In this document: positions 44,291 to 55,721 of the stretch, piece by piece | Numbering within the stretch: position 1 is the first letter of the stretch | How the letters are laid out: each line of letters opens with the position of its first letter | Origin: Astragalus membranaceus | Taxonomy: Eukaryota > Streptophyta > Magnoliopsida > Fabales > Fabaceae | NCBI GenBank assembly: GCA_039519185.1 | Contig: CM076846.1 | Location: 109,154,442-109,218,441 of the forward strand | DNA length: 64,000 nucleotides | Reading direction: 5' to 3' | Notes under the pieces: model-generated | What the model was told of the DNA's origin: nothing | The model's database searches: none | What the model saw: the letters and a program-made list of their open reading frames with translations, nothing else | Made by a program: the position numbers and the translations under genes

Positions 44291-46031
44291 TTAATTTAGT
44301 AAGCAACATACTTTAATGTTATGTTTTTATTTTATTTATGAAACATTATCCATGATTTATTTTTACTGTTTTAAATTTATTATATATCTTGAAGAGATTA
44401 TGGTATATATTTTGAAAAGAATTTGTTCAATGAATCAAAGAAACTCACGACCAGGTATGCTGCACCAAGCCTTTTTGTTTTATTGGTGCACCCTAGTTCC
44501 ATGTACGCATCCCCCTCTTGATTATTGTTTTTTTAATCATAAACCCACCGCTCATTTTCCTCCTCCATCAGCTAAAACCAGAGCCGCCAAGGCGCCAACA
44601 TATACCCCAAGTGAAACTTCTCTTTCCATATGGCAACAAAACAGTCCCAACATTTAGTACCCAACTCAAAATCGACCACTGAATCCATTTTCGGTGTCTG
44701 TTTTGTTTTATCGATTGAAGCACCGTTTTGCGTGAACAAAAACTCCATGCGGCAGTTATTGTAAGTTTCCGATTACCACAATCTCCTATTAGAAAAATGA
44801 ACATCACTTTCGGATTCTATGCGTCGAAACCTTTGAGAAGCATTAATCCTTTTTTTGTTTCGGTGAAGTTGTCATTGAACTCCTTGTACCTTGTTGTCTC
44901 TGTAAGCCATTTTCCGGTCACTCTTTTGGTTCCCTTTAACTTCGTTTCAACTCTAGTAATTCTCAAAAATTATTTAGAAGGGTTAATGAAGCCTAAAACG
45001 ACAGTCAACCTGAGTACCGTGACCCTGTGGCCGGGATTCAAACCCGACAATAATAGGTGGAGTCTCACCAACTTACAATCCGGCTAGTTAGCGCGTTTTG
45101 ATACTTACTTTACAAAACACACACACATATATATATATATAGCTTCCGTTTATATTATTTTGAAAGTTGTAAATTATTGTTTCTTTTTTAAAAAAAAGTG
45201 GTGCTCTTAAATTTTAATGCAGTCGTTTTTTCTTTGATATATTGTATTGATGTGATGCGTAACAAAAATACATGTAATTAGGTACTGGTTATGAATTTCG
45301 ATATGTTGAGACCATTGTTGTTTAATTAGGTACTTATGTTATGGTTATGGACTTATTATGGTTCTTATGGATTTGAATTTGAACAGTTAAATTTGAAGAA
45401 TTATGTTAATTTTTTGTTGAGTTTTTTTTTTAGATTTTTTAGGTGTAATACAATTTTTTGATGGCTTTGTAATGTATAAATTATACATATCGGGTCTATT
45501 TTTAGTGGGTCCGAGTATAACATTGGTTCGAATGAGTTTTTCTAGTAACGTTTTTAACAAGTCAAACACCCACGTAAAGGGGAGTATTATGAATAATTGA
45601 ATGTTACAAGACACATTATGTTATACCTTATTATTCATTTGTATGTTACAAAACTTATGTCCTATAAATAAGACGTGTGTGACATTTTTAGTATTATAGA
45701 GACTCTTCCATTGTAAACCACACTTTTATTTATTTGACCATTCGCCAACCTCTTGAATAAAGAGAAAAGCAATACTATGCAAACCAATCAAAATCAAAAT
45801 AATTGGATTGATTTCAAACCCAAAAATAAATAAATTAGTAGATTACTTAAAAAGGATGGGAGCAAATAGTCACAAGTTTCGAACAAGTTTTAACTACAAC
45901 TTGAGATAACTGCCAATTCATCTACACATTTACGTACTTACATTGAGAACCTAATATCGCGACAGTCCTAACAATAAACAAAATAGGGCTATACACATTC
46001 ATCCCTTCTTTACCGAGCAAAAAGCATCATC
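44291..46031. other. Non-coding stretch downstream of POT1
   Basis: No convincing gene. 45000-45090 holds another SINE-like minus-strand unit (GGGTTTGAATCCC B box). A short (CA)(TA) microsatellite lies at 45119-45141. Open frames at 44316-45087 lack family features or typical codon patterns. The part nearest 46031 should include the POT1 3' UTR. Confidence 0.4.
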
Positions 46032-49014
46032 TCAAGCATCTCCTCCTCCCACTATTTTGGTGTCAAATATTCTAAAATTTCTACTCCCCCACACATCAGT
46101 TTCTAAGAGGGAGTATGATTTAATACAAACACTAACCCATGGTGGATTTCTTGAACTATCCTTTGCCCAAATACCATCACCACTTTCACCAGCTACTCCA
46201 AGTAACCTTTTCAGCTTCCCTCTCACCTTTTCAACTTCCCTCTCACCTTCTACTCCAAGTAACATTTCCAGCTTCCCTCCCACCTTTTCAAATCCCGGAT
46301 AGCCATCAAAAAAAGTTTTCCCGTCCTCATCATGAACAAAAGCGTGGATTCTAGCGGTTGGATCCTCTAGAGTCAGCCTCATCCTATATATCCCAGAAGA
46401 ATTGCACAGATTTTCAGCTAGGTATGGAAGTGTTGCTACCACCCGAACAACACACTTGAACTTAGCTGCCACCTTCAATAAATAAATGAATGTAGTAAGC
46501 AAAAACAAAGACAATTGAGAGAGAGAGAGGGTCGTTAAAAGTGGAGGTGAAGAAAACACAATGTGGTACCTCTGAATGCGTGAGTACATCCATTAAAGTA
46601 ACATGAGGCACATTATCATGATTAACCTCTGTAAGGATAAAGAATAGTTAGAAATGCTAAACCTTATGACAACAATAAAAATCAGAGTTGTGCTAGTTCA
46701 ACAAAAATGAATTACCTGTAATGCACAAACTGCCAACAGACTGAGGTAAGCTACCAGACTTCGTTCGTGAATTCAAGAATATTCGCTCATCATACAACCT
46801 GACTCAACATAAACAAAAAGAAAACATAACGGATATCATCAATTCACTGACTTAGTCTATCCAAACCATATATTATGATTCATCTAATTAAGTAACCACC
46901 TTAGGCGTTCTATAATGAGATGGTCCTTGTTTGGTGTATATCGAAGCTTTGTATAAGGCGTCAAAGCACCAACCCATAGTCCATTGTGCACTTCAAGACG
47001 TACATTGACAAATTTGACCCATTTACCAATCTCAAGAACATGAAGTTGAATATCCTTAATGGGCATATCAAAAATTATTCTCAGAATGGACCCAACAGTA
47101 GGCAAAGTACATACCAAATCCCTTGGCAAAGGCAAAGGTTCCGGTTGCAACTCAAGTGGAAAATTAAGTTCATCTTCCAGCCTACAATTCATAAACAAGT
47201 AAATCAAATTTCATTCAAAATGCTAACATAAATTAATATATTAACATATTCAACAGAAACAAATAAAAATTAGTTGTACAACAATATTTATCCTAACTTT
47301 CTTAAGGAATACATAGAAGAAAGATTAAGCCCCTTCTAGCATCAATATAAGTTCTCGTCCATTATATATGCATATTGAGATACTTCCATTTTATAAAAAA
47401 AAGCTAGAAACAGAGAATCCAACAACAAATTTCAATGCAATATTATCCAAACCCGGACATACATTATTTAGGGGTGGAAGGAAGTGAACAAGTAATGTAC
47501 AATGTATAAGTAAATTTACATCAACTCACTTTGAAGATACAGCATTTGGTGGAGCATCAGTACCATCCCAAACAAAGACAAACCATTTATCTTTTGCAGC
47601 CTCCCAGCAATGAAGTATCTTAATGTGTAAAACAACAACAAAAACATGGAGAAGAATTAGCAACTTAGAATGGTAACAATTAAAAACAAAACTCAAATAT
47701 TATAAAAAGCTAACATATTTTTAGTCATTTATACAAGGGTCGTCAAAACTCATACATACAAAAATCAGAACTACAATACAACGGAATTACCTTGCATGCC
47801 AAATTAAATTGACCTTCCTTGATTTCTCTGAACATTGGAAAATCACTTGAATCTACACAACATAAAAAAAACCTTAAAATTCACACATCAAAATTTAGAA
47901 TCAAAGTAGCAAACTAGATTATGAAGTAACCAATAAACCAGAATAGTAACAGGATGATAATAGTAAGACAAACTAAATGAGTTTTTCTACCGCAAATCAC
48001 AAGCAGCTGTTTTTATGTATGCATTAGCATATTAAGTTTAGATTGGAATATATAAATAAAATAAAATAAATTTGAGTTATATTAAATGCTATAATCCTAG
48101 AATACCTTCATGAGGCTGAAAATTGACCAGCCATTTTCTAAGCTTGTCTACGAACATTTTGTCCAAATCTCTGGGGCGAAATTTTGAATAATCTTGATAA
48201 GGGACAAAATCATCATTATCCTTCCCTTTATATAAAGCAAAGGAGGAAAATGACTTATTGAAAACAACAATTACTTCCCCATCATGTGTCTTCACCTGTA
48301 AATGACTTATTTGAATGTACTTTCAGTTGTTAAATACAATACAAGGTTGAAATGATTTTGTAAAATCATGAGTACTTGTCCATTCACGAATGCATATATT
48401 TATTGAATGATCAAGGTAATCCTAGAAAACCATAACTCAACTCAACACACAGAGGATAGTATTGGGAAATACCACAACATTGCAAAGCTGAATTATATCT
48501 CCAGGAGCAGCAACACGGGGAAGTCTTTCTGCATTATCAGCAAAAATGATAACAGATAACCCAGTTCGGTGATGTGTTTCATCGATTACTCTTAGGATAC
48601 AACATTCATCTGCAGAAATCATTTATGCACACAGAATAAGCAGCCCTAATTTAAAAAACATATCTTTTGAGCTTAACCTAAGTATTGCAGCCATAATGAA
48701 AATAGATAAAAGGAAAACTTTTGGAGTCCAAAACATGAAAACAGTGAGTAAACTGGCTCAGAACACACTTTCAAGATAGGGTTCATCAATCTACTACCAA
48801 TGAAGTAATGGCAGCCGTAAGACCGGCCTTTTGATCATCATTGCCAGCGAAAATATAAATCAAAACATTGAGGGTTGAAATAAAATTTACCAGTGCCCTT
48901 TGTTGACTTCGGAAACCCAAACTCGAGAATAACGGCTATGATGTTCACTTTCTGATTGATACAGGTAATCACATCTCGTAACGGAAGAAACTTGTAGTCA
49001 TCCCTTGTTCCCAT
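46032..49014 (-). CDS. POT1: POT1-like telomere end-binding protein, nine exons
   Basis: Minus-strand gene with exons 49014-48891, 48609-48473, 48295-48106, 47852-47791, 47618-47530, 47181-46900, 46798-46716, 46628-46570 and 46472-46032. Every intron is GT-AG, and the exon lengths sum to 1,467 bp, giving 488 residues without a stop. The N-terminal OB fold (Telo_bind type) is in exons 1-4: FLPLRDVITCINQKVNIIAV, RVIDETHHRTGLSVIIFADN, FNKSFSSFALYKGKD. A second OB-like region has VFVWDGTDAPPNA. The C-terminus has SGIYRMRLTLEDPTARIHAF. POT1 proteins act at telomeres; in Arabidopsis, paralogues bind telomerase RNP or telomeric DNA, so the exact role here is open. The ATG is chosen because it precedes the OB fold and follows an acceptor-like AACCAG. 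Confidence 0.88.
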
Positions 49015-49033
49015 ATCTCGTAACGGAAGAAAT

Positions 49034-49118
49034 TTAGGGTTTCCCAAGCAAGCCTGGTTAAACCACAAGTTTAGCAACCAAAATATATAAAGAAGAGGCG
49101 ATTAGGGGTTTTAGGGTT
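49034..49118 (-). promoter_or_regulatory. Telo-box motifs in the POT1 5' region
   Basis: Minus-strand AAACCCTAA at 49042-49034, 20 bp upstream of the ATG, and AACCCTAAAACCCCTAA at 49118-49102. Telo-boxes are known regulatory motifs near start sites of plant housekeeping and ribosomal genes. A 5' UTR intron may end at AACCAG near 49055, with a donor CAAG|GTAATT near 49187. Confidence 0.5.
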
Positions 49119-49777
49119 CGTGGGGATTTGGTGATTTGGAAGTTGAAGTGCAAATGCAGTCGAGAGAAATGGGATAGATAATTACCTTGTTGGAAAAAGA
49201 AATTTCAGTTTCCCGCTTATTTTATTGAAAGGAAAGGATCGATCTTTTTTAAGAAGTGGTATGGGCTTTTTCTAATGGTCCACCAATATAGTTTGGTGGT
49301 TTTTTTTGTATTAACCCCCCCCCCCCCTCCTAAACCATCTACCCCCAAAATGACCAAACGAACGAAACTATCCCTTAAATCCACAAAATTTTCAGAAATA
49401 CCTCAAATCTAGATAAATCCGGAAGGCTTTTTTTTATTTTCTGGAAATATCGCATTTTACGGTATTTCCGGAACACATTTTACATTCCGGAAATACCGTA
49501 AAATGAGATATTTCCGGAAAATAAAAAAACAGTCTTCCGGATTTATCTGGATTTGAGGTATTTCCGGAAATCTCTCAATATTGTCTTCCTGATTTATCTA
49601 GATTTGATGTATTTCTGGAAATCCCTTAAAATTGCCTTCCGAATTTATCATATAATATGGTGTTTCCGGAGTGCAAAAATAAAAAATGCAACATTTATTT
49701 GATTAATTAAAAACGCCTTCTACATTGATTTAAAATAACAGATTGCAATAACAAACAAAACGAAAACATAATAGAAA

Positions 49778-50202
49778 CTACTGAGATGGTGGAGTGAAAC
49801 GACGAAGGATCTCAGCGGCGGTCCTTCTGGTTTCGATGTATAAATGCAGATAACTCTTCCATTTAAAGATAACATGAATGGCCATCAGGGCTTGGACGTC
49901 ATTGTCGTTGTTGACATCCATTGTAGACCAGTGCACACGTCCATTAGCCCAAGCTGGTTTCCGATAAATTATACTAGTTATTTCATGCTCGTCGCCCTCC
50001 GATTGCACCTTACGCAGTAGTCACTCTTTCAGGGCAGCGAATGTTATGCTGTGGTTTAACCTACACTGGAACGTGTCTCGCCCCTCGAAGCAGACATCAT
50101 CATCATCTTTGTTGATGATGATGCCCTGATGATCAATGAGGCCCTGATTAGTAAAAATGATAGTGAGGGAAGACTCTTTGTTGGCCACAACCATCATCAT
50201 TT
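49778..50202 (-). pseudogene. Small MULE-associated ORF (MuDR N-terminal-like)
   Basis: Minus-strand frame from a Met cluster near 50202 to 49778, with one stop near 50021. It resembles the N-terminal MuDR-type segment (LKE-x-LLRKV...ITSIIYRKP...NDNDVQALMAIH) and is downstream of, not fused to, the transposase. Function unknown. Confidence 0.5.
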
Positions 50203-50427
50203 TGTGTTGTGTGTATGAAAGAAGTGAAACCCAATGGGCCTATTTATAAGGAAAATCTGAAACCCTAAAGTGAATTTCCATCGTTGGATGAAAAGTGGTC
50301 GGCAAAATCTAGACCGTTTAAAGTGTCGGCAAAATCTAGACCGTTAAATAGTGTCAGCAAAATCTAGACCGTCAAATAAAAAATTCGTGGAATAAAATTT
50401 AATAAAATATAATATTATATAATACAA

Positions 50428-52347
50428 TCATTGAATGGAAATGTAATCAACATCAGTTGGGAGGGTCGGTGCAACATGATCTGGGACAAAAGAACACAAT
50501 AACTGTACACGTCCAAGGTACGAATATAACCACGATCTAGCTTCAGTTGAAGCATATGCACCCCAAGTAGGATGAATAGGAGGTACTGGACTAGTAGCGT
50601 TCAACATAACCTGAACCCAATGATTTCCATGGACAAACCCAACACAGAACAAGCGGCTCTGACTAGGAACATAGGCTCCTCTCAAAGGGAAGAATGTCCA
50701 TGACCCACCATCATGAAGTGACAACATAACAAGGGCTATCTGATATCTAGTCGCTATAACAAGTCCCATGTCAGGCATCGACATCCACTTCTCAGCAAGT
50801 TGAAAGTCTTGTGGGAGAGCAACTAATGATTCCCTAACTATCTGAATTTTGTTACCCATCACCTCTGAGTATTGAAACCAATTTGAGTCCATCTCCTCAA
50901 TCAAATCATTGCGAACTATTTGCCACCTATGCTCCGAGTAATCAAGTGAGGCAGGAATGCATCTGAAGCTACGGTTTCTATCCCCAATCACATTGATAAT
51001 GTCATCAATGTACTTATGCATATGCTCTGGAAAGTGACTTACCAAATGTATGTCAAGTTGTGCTCGCTCAAGTGCTGACCTCTGTGATGGTAATTGGGAG
51101 ACGTACCTATTAGTCGTGGTGTTTCCATAGTGTTTCACTTTATCCGTCCACGGTCCAAAAAATCTTTCCCTGTGAGGATACAGCCAATACCTGTTCACAT
51201 ATTTGAGGAGCTAGGGTATATCAGCACACGATTGTTCAAAATCATGCAAATTCTCATAAAATTCATCCTCAAATACAGAGTCAACTATTGCATGCCAAAG
51301 ACTCATCACTGACTTCACCCTATCTCCCTTGACAGCCTTCTTAATTTTAGCATTCACATTGTTGTTAATGTGATACTGACAACGCAAATTAACTGCTTCG
51401 GGAAACACAACCTTGATAGCATTCATCAATCCCTCCTCACAGTCAGCGAGGATAACCTGAGGAAGTGGGATATCTAATATCATCAAATCTTTTAAGCTCT
51501 ACAAAACCCATGTGTAGTCATCATATCTCTCGTGAGACAAGTAAGCAAATGCAACAGAAAATGTCAACTCAGTAGAAGTGACACCAACAATCTCAAGTAG
51601 ATGCAATGCATATTTGTTGGTCTTGAAGGTGCAGTCCCTAATCAAGACATTAGGAAACATCCTCAATAACTTGATACTATCAGGGTGTGACCACATGATC
51701 TCCTCAACAATATCAGTTCCTTCAAGTCGTCTGGTCCAACAAATATAATGATGAGATTGAATCAGTGTCAGAAGCTCCTGCATCCCAGTCCTACTTCCTC
51801 TCTTTCCCTTCTGGAGACTATTGCGGGTTCTATACAGCTGTGAAATGTTACTCAAATTGTTGGTAAATCTTCTCTTTATTGACTCTAGACTTTTTGCTGC
51901 TTTCACTCCCAACCACATATGCTCCTCAACTGCTAATCGCTCCTCCTTGTGGAACTTACCAAATATTGCTGCTCCAAGGATAGTCTTTAGAGGCTCATGG
52001 TTGTGAATTCCACACATAACTTTGACCTTCCAATCAAGACTAGGAGAATCGAGTGGTTTAGCTTTCAATCTAAATGGATAACCACACCTTTTTGAGGTCT
52101 TGTGTCTACTAGAACACCCAACATCTACTCCACTATATCTCCCATGTCTATCACAACCAAAAACAATCTTATTTTTCTTCCCTTTACCATTCTCACTCGA
52201 CTCGGATCGAATAATAATGACAATTACCCTGTTGGCTTTCCCGATATCTCTAGCCCAACGGGTAACAATATCCCGAGTACGAAAAACCTGTGATGTGGTA
52301 AACGCATCTGATAAATCCATAAAGAGCCAGCCATCTGTCGTAGCCAT
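50428..52347 (-). pseudogene. MULE transposase fused to OTU-like protease domain
   Basis: Single minus-strand frame of 640 codons interrupted by TAG at 51498-51496 and 51210-51208. Residues 1-110 resemble the FAR1/WRKY-GCM1 zinc region (CSSRHKTSKRCGYPFRLKAK...CGIHNHEP). The DDE transposase core follows: RMFPNVLIRDCTFKTNKYA, then VILADCEEGLMNAI and the CQYHINNNV stretch. The C-terminal about 250 residues match the OTU-like domain that legume MULEs often carry: PDMGLVIATRYQIALVMLS, TFFPLRG, GFVHGNHWVQV. The expected DGNCGFR catalytic box reads DRNRSFR here, without the cysteine. Confidence 0.8.
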
Positions 52348-52739
52348 ATTGGTAAAAAAAAGCTAAAAAAACAATTTCCAGAAATACCGAAAATAAGGTA
52401 TTTCCGAAAGTATAAAAAATAAAACTTTCTGGAAATACGTCAAAAAAAGGTATTTTTGGAAGGTTAAAAATTTGAACTTCCGGAAATACCTAACAGTGGG
52501 TATTTCCAGAAGGTTAACTTGTATTCCGGAAATACCCTATTTCCGGAAATTTGAACTGATAAAATTTCCAGAAATACCTTTTTTTAGATATTTCTAGGAA
52601 TCTTAGAATTTTGTGGGGTCTGATCAGATTTTGGTAAAAATGAAAGGGGTATTTTTGGGTTAAAATCAAATATGGGGGTATGGGGTTTAATGGGGGGTAC
52701 AAAAAAAACACCCATATAGTTTTAGGTAGGGTTTCTACT

Positions 52740-53149
52740 TACTCTCCAAATCTCCCAATCTTCCAATTTTATCCCTGATAGTAACATAAACTTCATATTC
52801 TTCCCGGAATTGCCCTACAACGGATAAATCCAAAAGTGACTTTGATTCAGATTTATCCTCATGAGATAAATCTGGAACACAAAGTCACTTATGGGTTTAT
52901 GTATTTTGAAGTAATTCCAGAAACTCTTAAAAAAATGTCTTCCGGATTTATCTCTAGAAGGTAATTCCGGAATTTGTTCCATATTTTGTTTTGGATTTAT
53001 TTGCTAAACATAAATTTGGAAGACATTTTTTTTGTGTAATTAATATTTTTTTTATATTAATCCACACTAAAATTCCATATACTTTTTAATTATGAACAGT
53101 AATAATAATAATAACGTAAACTTAAATATTAACAAATTAATTAGAGCGT
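52740..53149. other. AT-rich non-coding stretch
   Basis: Diverged TTCCGGATTTATC-like motifs at 52840-52990 suggest the remains of another element of the same MULE group. No gene. Confidence 0.4.
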
Positions 53150-53152
53150 TTA

Positions 53153-53397
53153 GGGTCCGTTTGGTTGAAGCGAGAGAGAAAGGGAAGAGAGAATGACTTT
53201 GTATTATTTGGTTGAAGCGAGGGAGATAGGGAAGAGAGAATGACTTACATTTGCACTAAGAGTGTGTTTGTTTGAGGTGAAAGAGGGAAGAGAGAGTAAG
53301 GGAAGAGAGAAAGAGATAAGAGAGCTAACCAAACAATAGAAAGAGAGAAGAGAGAAAAGATTCTCTCTTTCCTCTTTCTCTTCAACCAAACGGACCC
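53153..53397. mobile_element. Tourist-like (PIF/Harbinger) MITE
   Basis: Nearly perfect inverted ends GGGTCCGTTTGGTTGAAG / CTTCAACCAAACGGACCC and the target duplication TTA on both sides (53150-53152, 53398-53400). 245 bp, rich in GAGAGAAG. No transposase. Related purine-rich GTTTGG sequences occur near 63245 and 63690. Confidence 0.85.
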
Positions 53398-53459
53398 TTA
53401 ATAATTACAGATTGGTAATATTAATAACATCAATCACCATTTAAGTCTTGACATTCTAA

Positions 53460-54460
53460 GTCTACAACAAGAATTGGACCAGTTTGTGCACTGCCACACC
53501 GAGATTCATGGTCATCACCAACTGCTTACACTCAGCACTCACGTTCTTGCTTATGTGATACTAGCAAAGTAAATTCATACTCTCTGGAAACACGACAGAT
53601 ATGGCATTATCAGTGACAGATCTTTGTCGGTGATGAACAACTGAGGAAGTACAATATCCACCACCATATAATCTCTCAACGTATGCAATACCCATCTAAA
53701 TAGGTCATAACGCTCTGCGGACAAGTATACAAATGCTACTGAGAATGTCAGCCCGGTGGAAGTCACACCAACAATCTCCAAGAGAGGTCTTCTGTATTTG
53801 TTGGTTTTGTAGGTGTTGTCCACAATCAAAATCCTAGAGAACATCCTCAATAATAAGTTGATAGACGCGGGTGTGCCCACATGATGTCACTGACGACATA
53901 TGTGTTCTCAACTCTTCTGTTCCAATATAAATAGTGTTCAGAATCTATCAGTCTCATAAGCTTCTGCATCTCCGCCCTGGGACCTCTCCAACTCGACCGA
54001 AACATCTTGTGTCATCTATAAAGTTGTGTGATAGTAGTCAAAATGCTCATAAATCTCTTCTTCAAGTCCTCCAAACTCAACATTGGTTTAACATTTAACA
54101 TGGTATGCTCTTGCACCAGAGACCGCTCCTCCTTTGTGAACCGCCTAAGAATGGAAGACTAGTACACATTTTAAGCCGCTCATGATTGTGTAGTCAACAC
54201 CAAACCTTGACTCTCCAATCCCTAGCAAGAGTCAAATGTGTAGCTCTCAACCTGAAAGGACAACCACTCTTCTTTGAAGACCTCACTCTGGAGCAACCGG
54301 TGTCTACTCCAACGTATCTACCACTCTTCTCGCAACCAAAAATAATTTTATTCTTCCTCCCCTTACCAATGGATGTCTCTGATCTAAGAATGATAACAAC
54401 TACTCAGTTGGCTTTCTCAACCTCTCTAGCTCAACGTACGACATCGTCACATGTCGGAAA
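53460..54460 (-). pseudogene. Second, decayed MULE transposase
   Basis: Minus-strand paralogue of the first MULE: RMFSRILIVDNTYKTNKYRRPLLEIVGVT and FSVAFVYLSAERYDLFRWVL at 53850-53680. Upstream parts (54460-53880) hold the zinc region and linker with many stops. The OTU part is absent. Same orientation as the neighbouring MULE. Confidence 0.72.
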
Positions 54461-54525
54461 TATCTACAAAATAAAAAAAAATAGTTATTACAACAAATAA
54501 TAACTTACGAATACTCGTAAAAAAT

Positions 54526-54932
54526 GGCTTAAATATCATTTTGGTCCCTACAATTACAGCAAAAATCCATTTTAGACCCTGCAATTTTTTTTTCAAAAAA
54601 GTCTTTGCAAAATGTGTTTTTTGTTCATTTTGGTCCCTAAGGTCATTTTTTAAGTTGATATGTCACTTAACGAAAATTTAAAATAAACTTAAAGGACCAA
54701 AAGTGCATTTTTTCTCCTTGTAAATTCATATAAATCGGCGTGTAAAAGCCACGTAGCTACTAGTCATCAACATAATAGACACGTTAGCATCCGTTAACTC
54801 ATTTGGAACATTCAAAAATAGATTGATGTGTAAAGAACTTCAAACATAGAGAAGCAAATTTGGAAAATAAAAATTTAAAGGACCAACGTAAAACTTTAAA
54901 ATAACTTAAAGGACCAAAAATACATTTTAGCC
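54526..54932. mobile_element. TIR element with GGCTTAAATATCATTTTGGTCC ends
   Basis: Left end GGCTTAAATATCATTTTGGT and right end (minus strand) GGCTAAAATGTATTTTTGGT are inverted copies. Interior repeats of AAAGGACCAA. 407 bp, non-coding. Flanks TAAAAAAT and TTCAAAAT are similar over 8 bp, so a diverged target duplication is possible. I recognise this end type as common in legume DNA; its superfamily is unsure. Confidence 0.6.
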
Positions 54933-55079
54933 TTCAAAATTTTAATTTATTTTAAAATAATTAAATATAAAAATAACATGTCATTAAGTGATTGAATTTG
55001 GATATCTTAAGGCAACAAAATTCTAGGGTATCAAAGTGTTCACATTGTTTGTTGGCTTACACAAAATGATAAATAAACA

Positions 55080-55160
55080 CCACATACACAATTACACGGC
55101 CACCCCCAGGTTCAAACCCGAGAACCGACATTCCCATATTGCTGAACTTACAAATGGAGG
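55080..55160 (-). mobile_element. SINE-like unit with B box
   Basis: Minus-strand TTGTAAGTTCAGCAATATGGG and GGGTTTGAACCTGG at polymerase III promoter spacing. Similar to the unit near 45010-45090. Confidence 0.45.
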
Positions 55161-55720
55161 AATTTCACTGACACTTTGTTTTTATGTATTTTAAAATATA
55201 TTTCATTTATAAAACAAAAATTATAGGTGAAGTTGTTTTAGATCTTTAAAAATACAATAAAGCTAGTGTAATTTTTTTTTGAATAGGGAATAGAATATTT
55301 TTAAATAAATGGTTTGATTGATTTACTTCTAAAATGGGTGATTGGAATATTCCAATTAAGGTGGATTTTCAAAATGAATTGAATTTGAATATATTCAATT
55401 CGGGTGGATTTCGGAGATAAATAAATTGATCTCAAATATTTCTAATTAAGGTAAATTTTCAAATAGAATGAATAAATCAAGGAAAAATCGCAAATGATAT
55501 GATTTTAGTTGAAATTTGCTCCAACAATATTTAATTTGATTACATCTCTTTTGGGATGATATTGATATCCCTAATTAATAACACCCTATCCAATAAACAT
55601 GGTCGCGTATTGTTTTTTGAACGGTGTTTGTTAGCAACACTCTTTATTACCCTCTTTCTAACACACTCATTAGGATTGAGTAAAATTCATGTAAGCCCTA
55701 CTAATTCAGTGGGTTTTTTT
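55161..55720. other. AT-rich non-coding stretch
   Basis: No gene. Direct partial repeats of GGTGGATTTTCAAAATGAAT / GGTAAATTTTCAAATAGAAT occur near 55360 and 55450. Confidence 0.4.
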
Positions 55721-55721
55721 C

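Larger units (their letters stand above)
49278..52735 (-). mobile_element. Mutator-like element (MULE) with OTU-like domain
   Basis: Two related inverted ends: the left (about 49285-49355) and right (about 52655-52735, minus strand) both read ATATRG...GGTG-TTTTTTTTGTA followed by a C-rich tract and ACCCCC. Next to each end lies an array of TTCCGGAAATA/TATTTCCGGAA motifs (49390-49670 and 52375-52590). Inside are a MULE transposase-OTU ORF and a second small ORF on the minus strand. No 9-bp target duplication could be fixed. Two nonsense codons suggest the copy is inactive. Confidence 0.7.

Noticed and set aside
44316..45087. Two plus-strand frames of 113 and 119 codons
   Set aside because: No domain, no supporting splice context, and the second overlaps a SINE-like unit.
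44140..45090. Functional tRNA genes
   Set aside because: A and B boxes are present, but acceptor stems do not pair and the bodies continue as repeats, so SINE-like is preferred.
46032..46589. POT1 last exon read as an independent gene from the Met at 46589
   Set aside because: The first part is intron; the acceptor TTGAAG at 46473 and the in-frame link to eight upstream exons explain it better.
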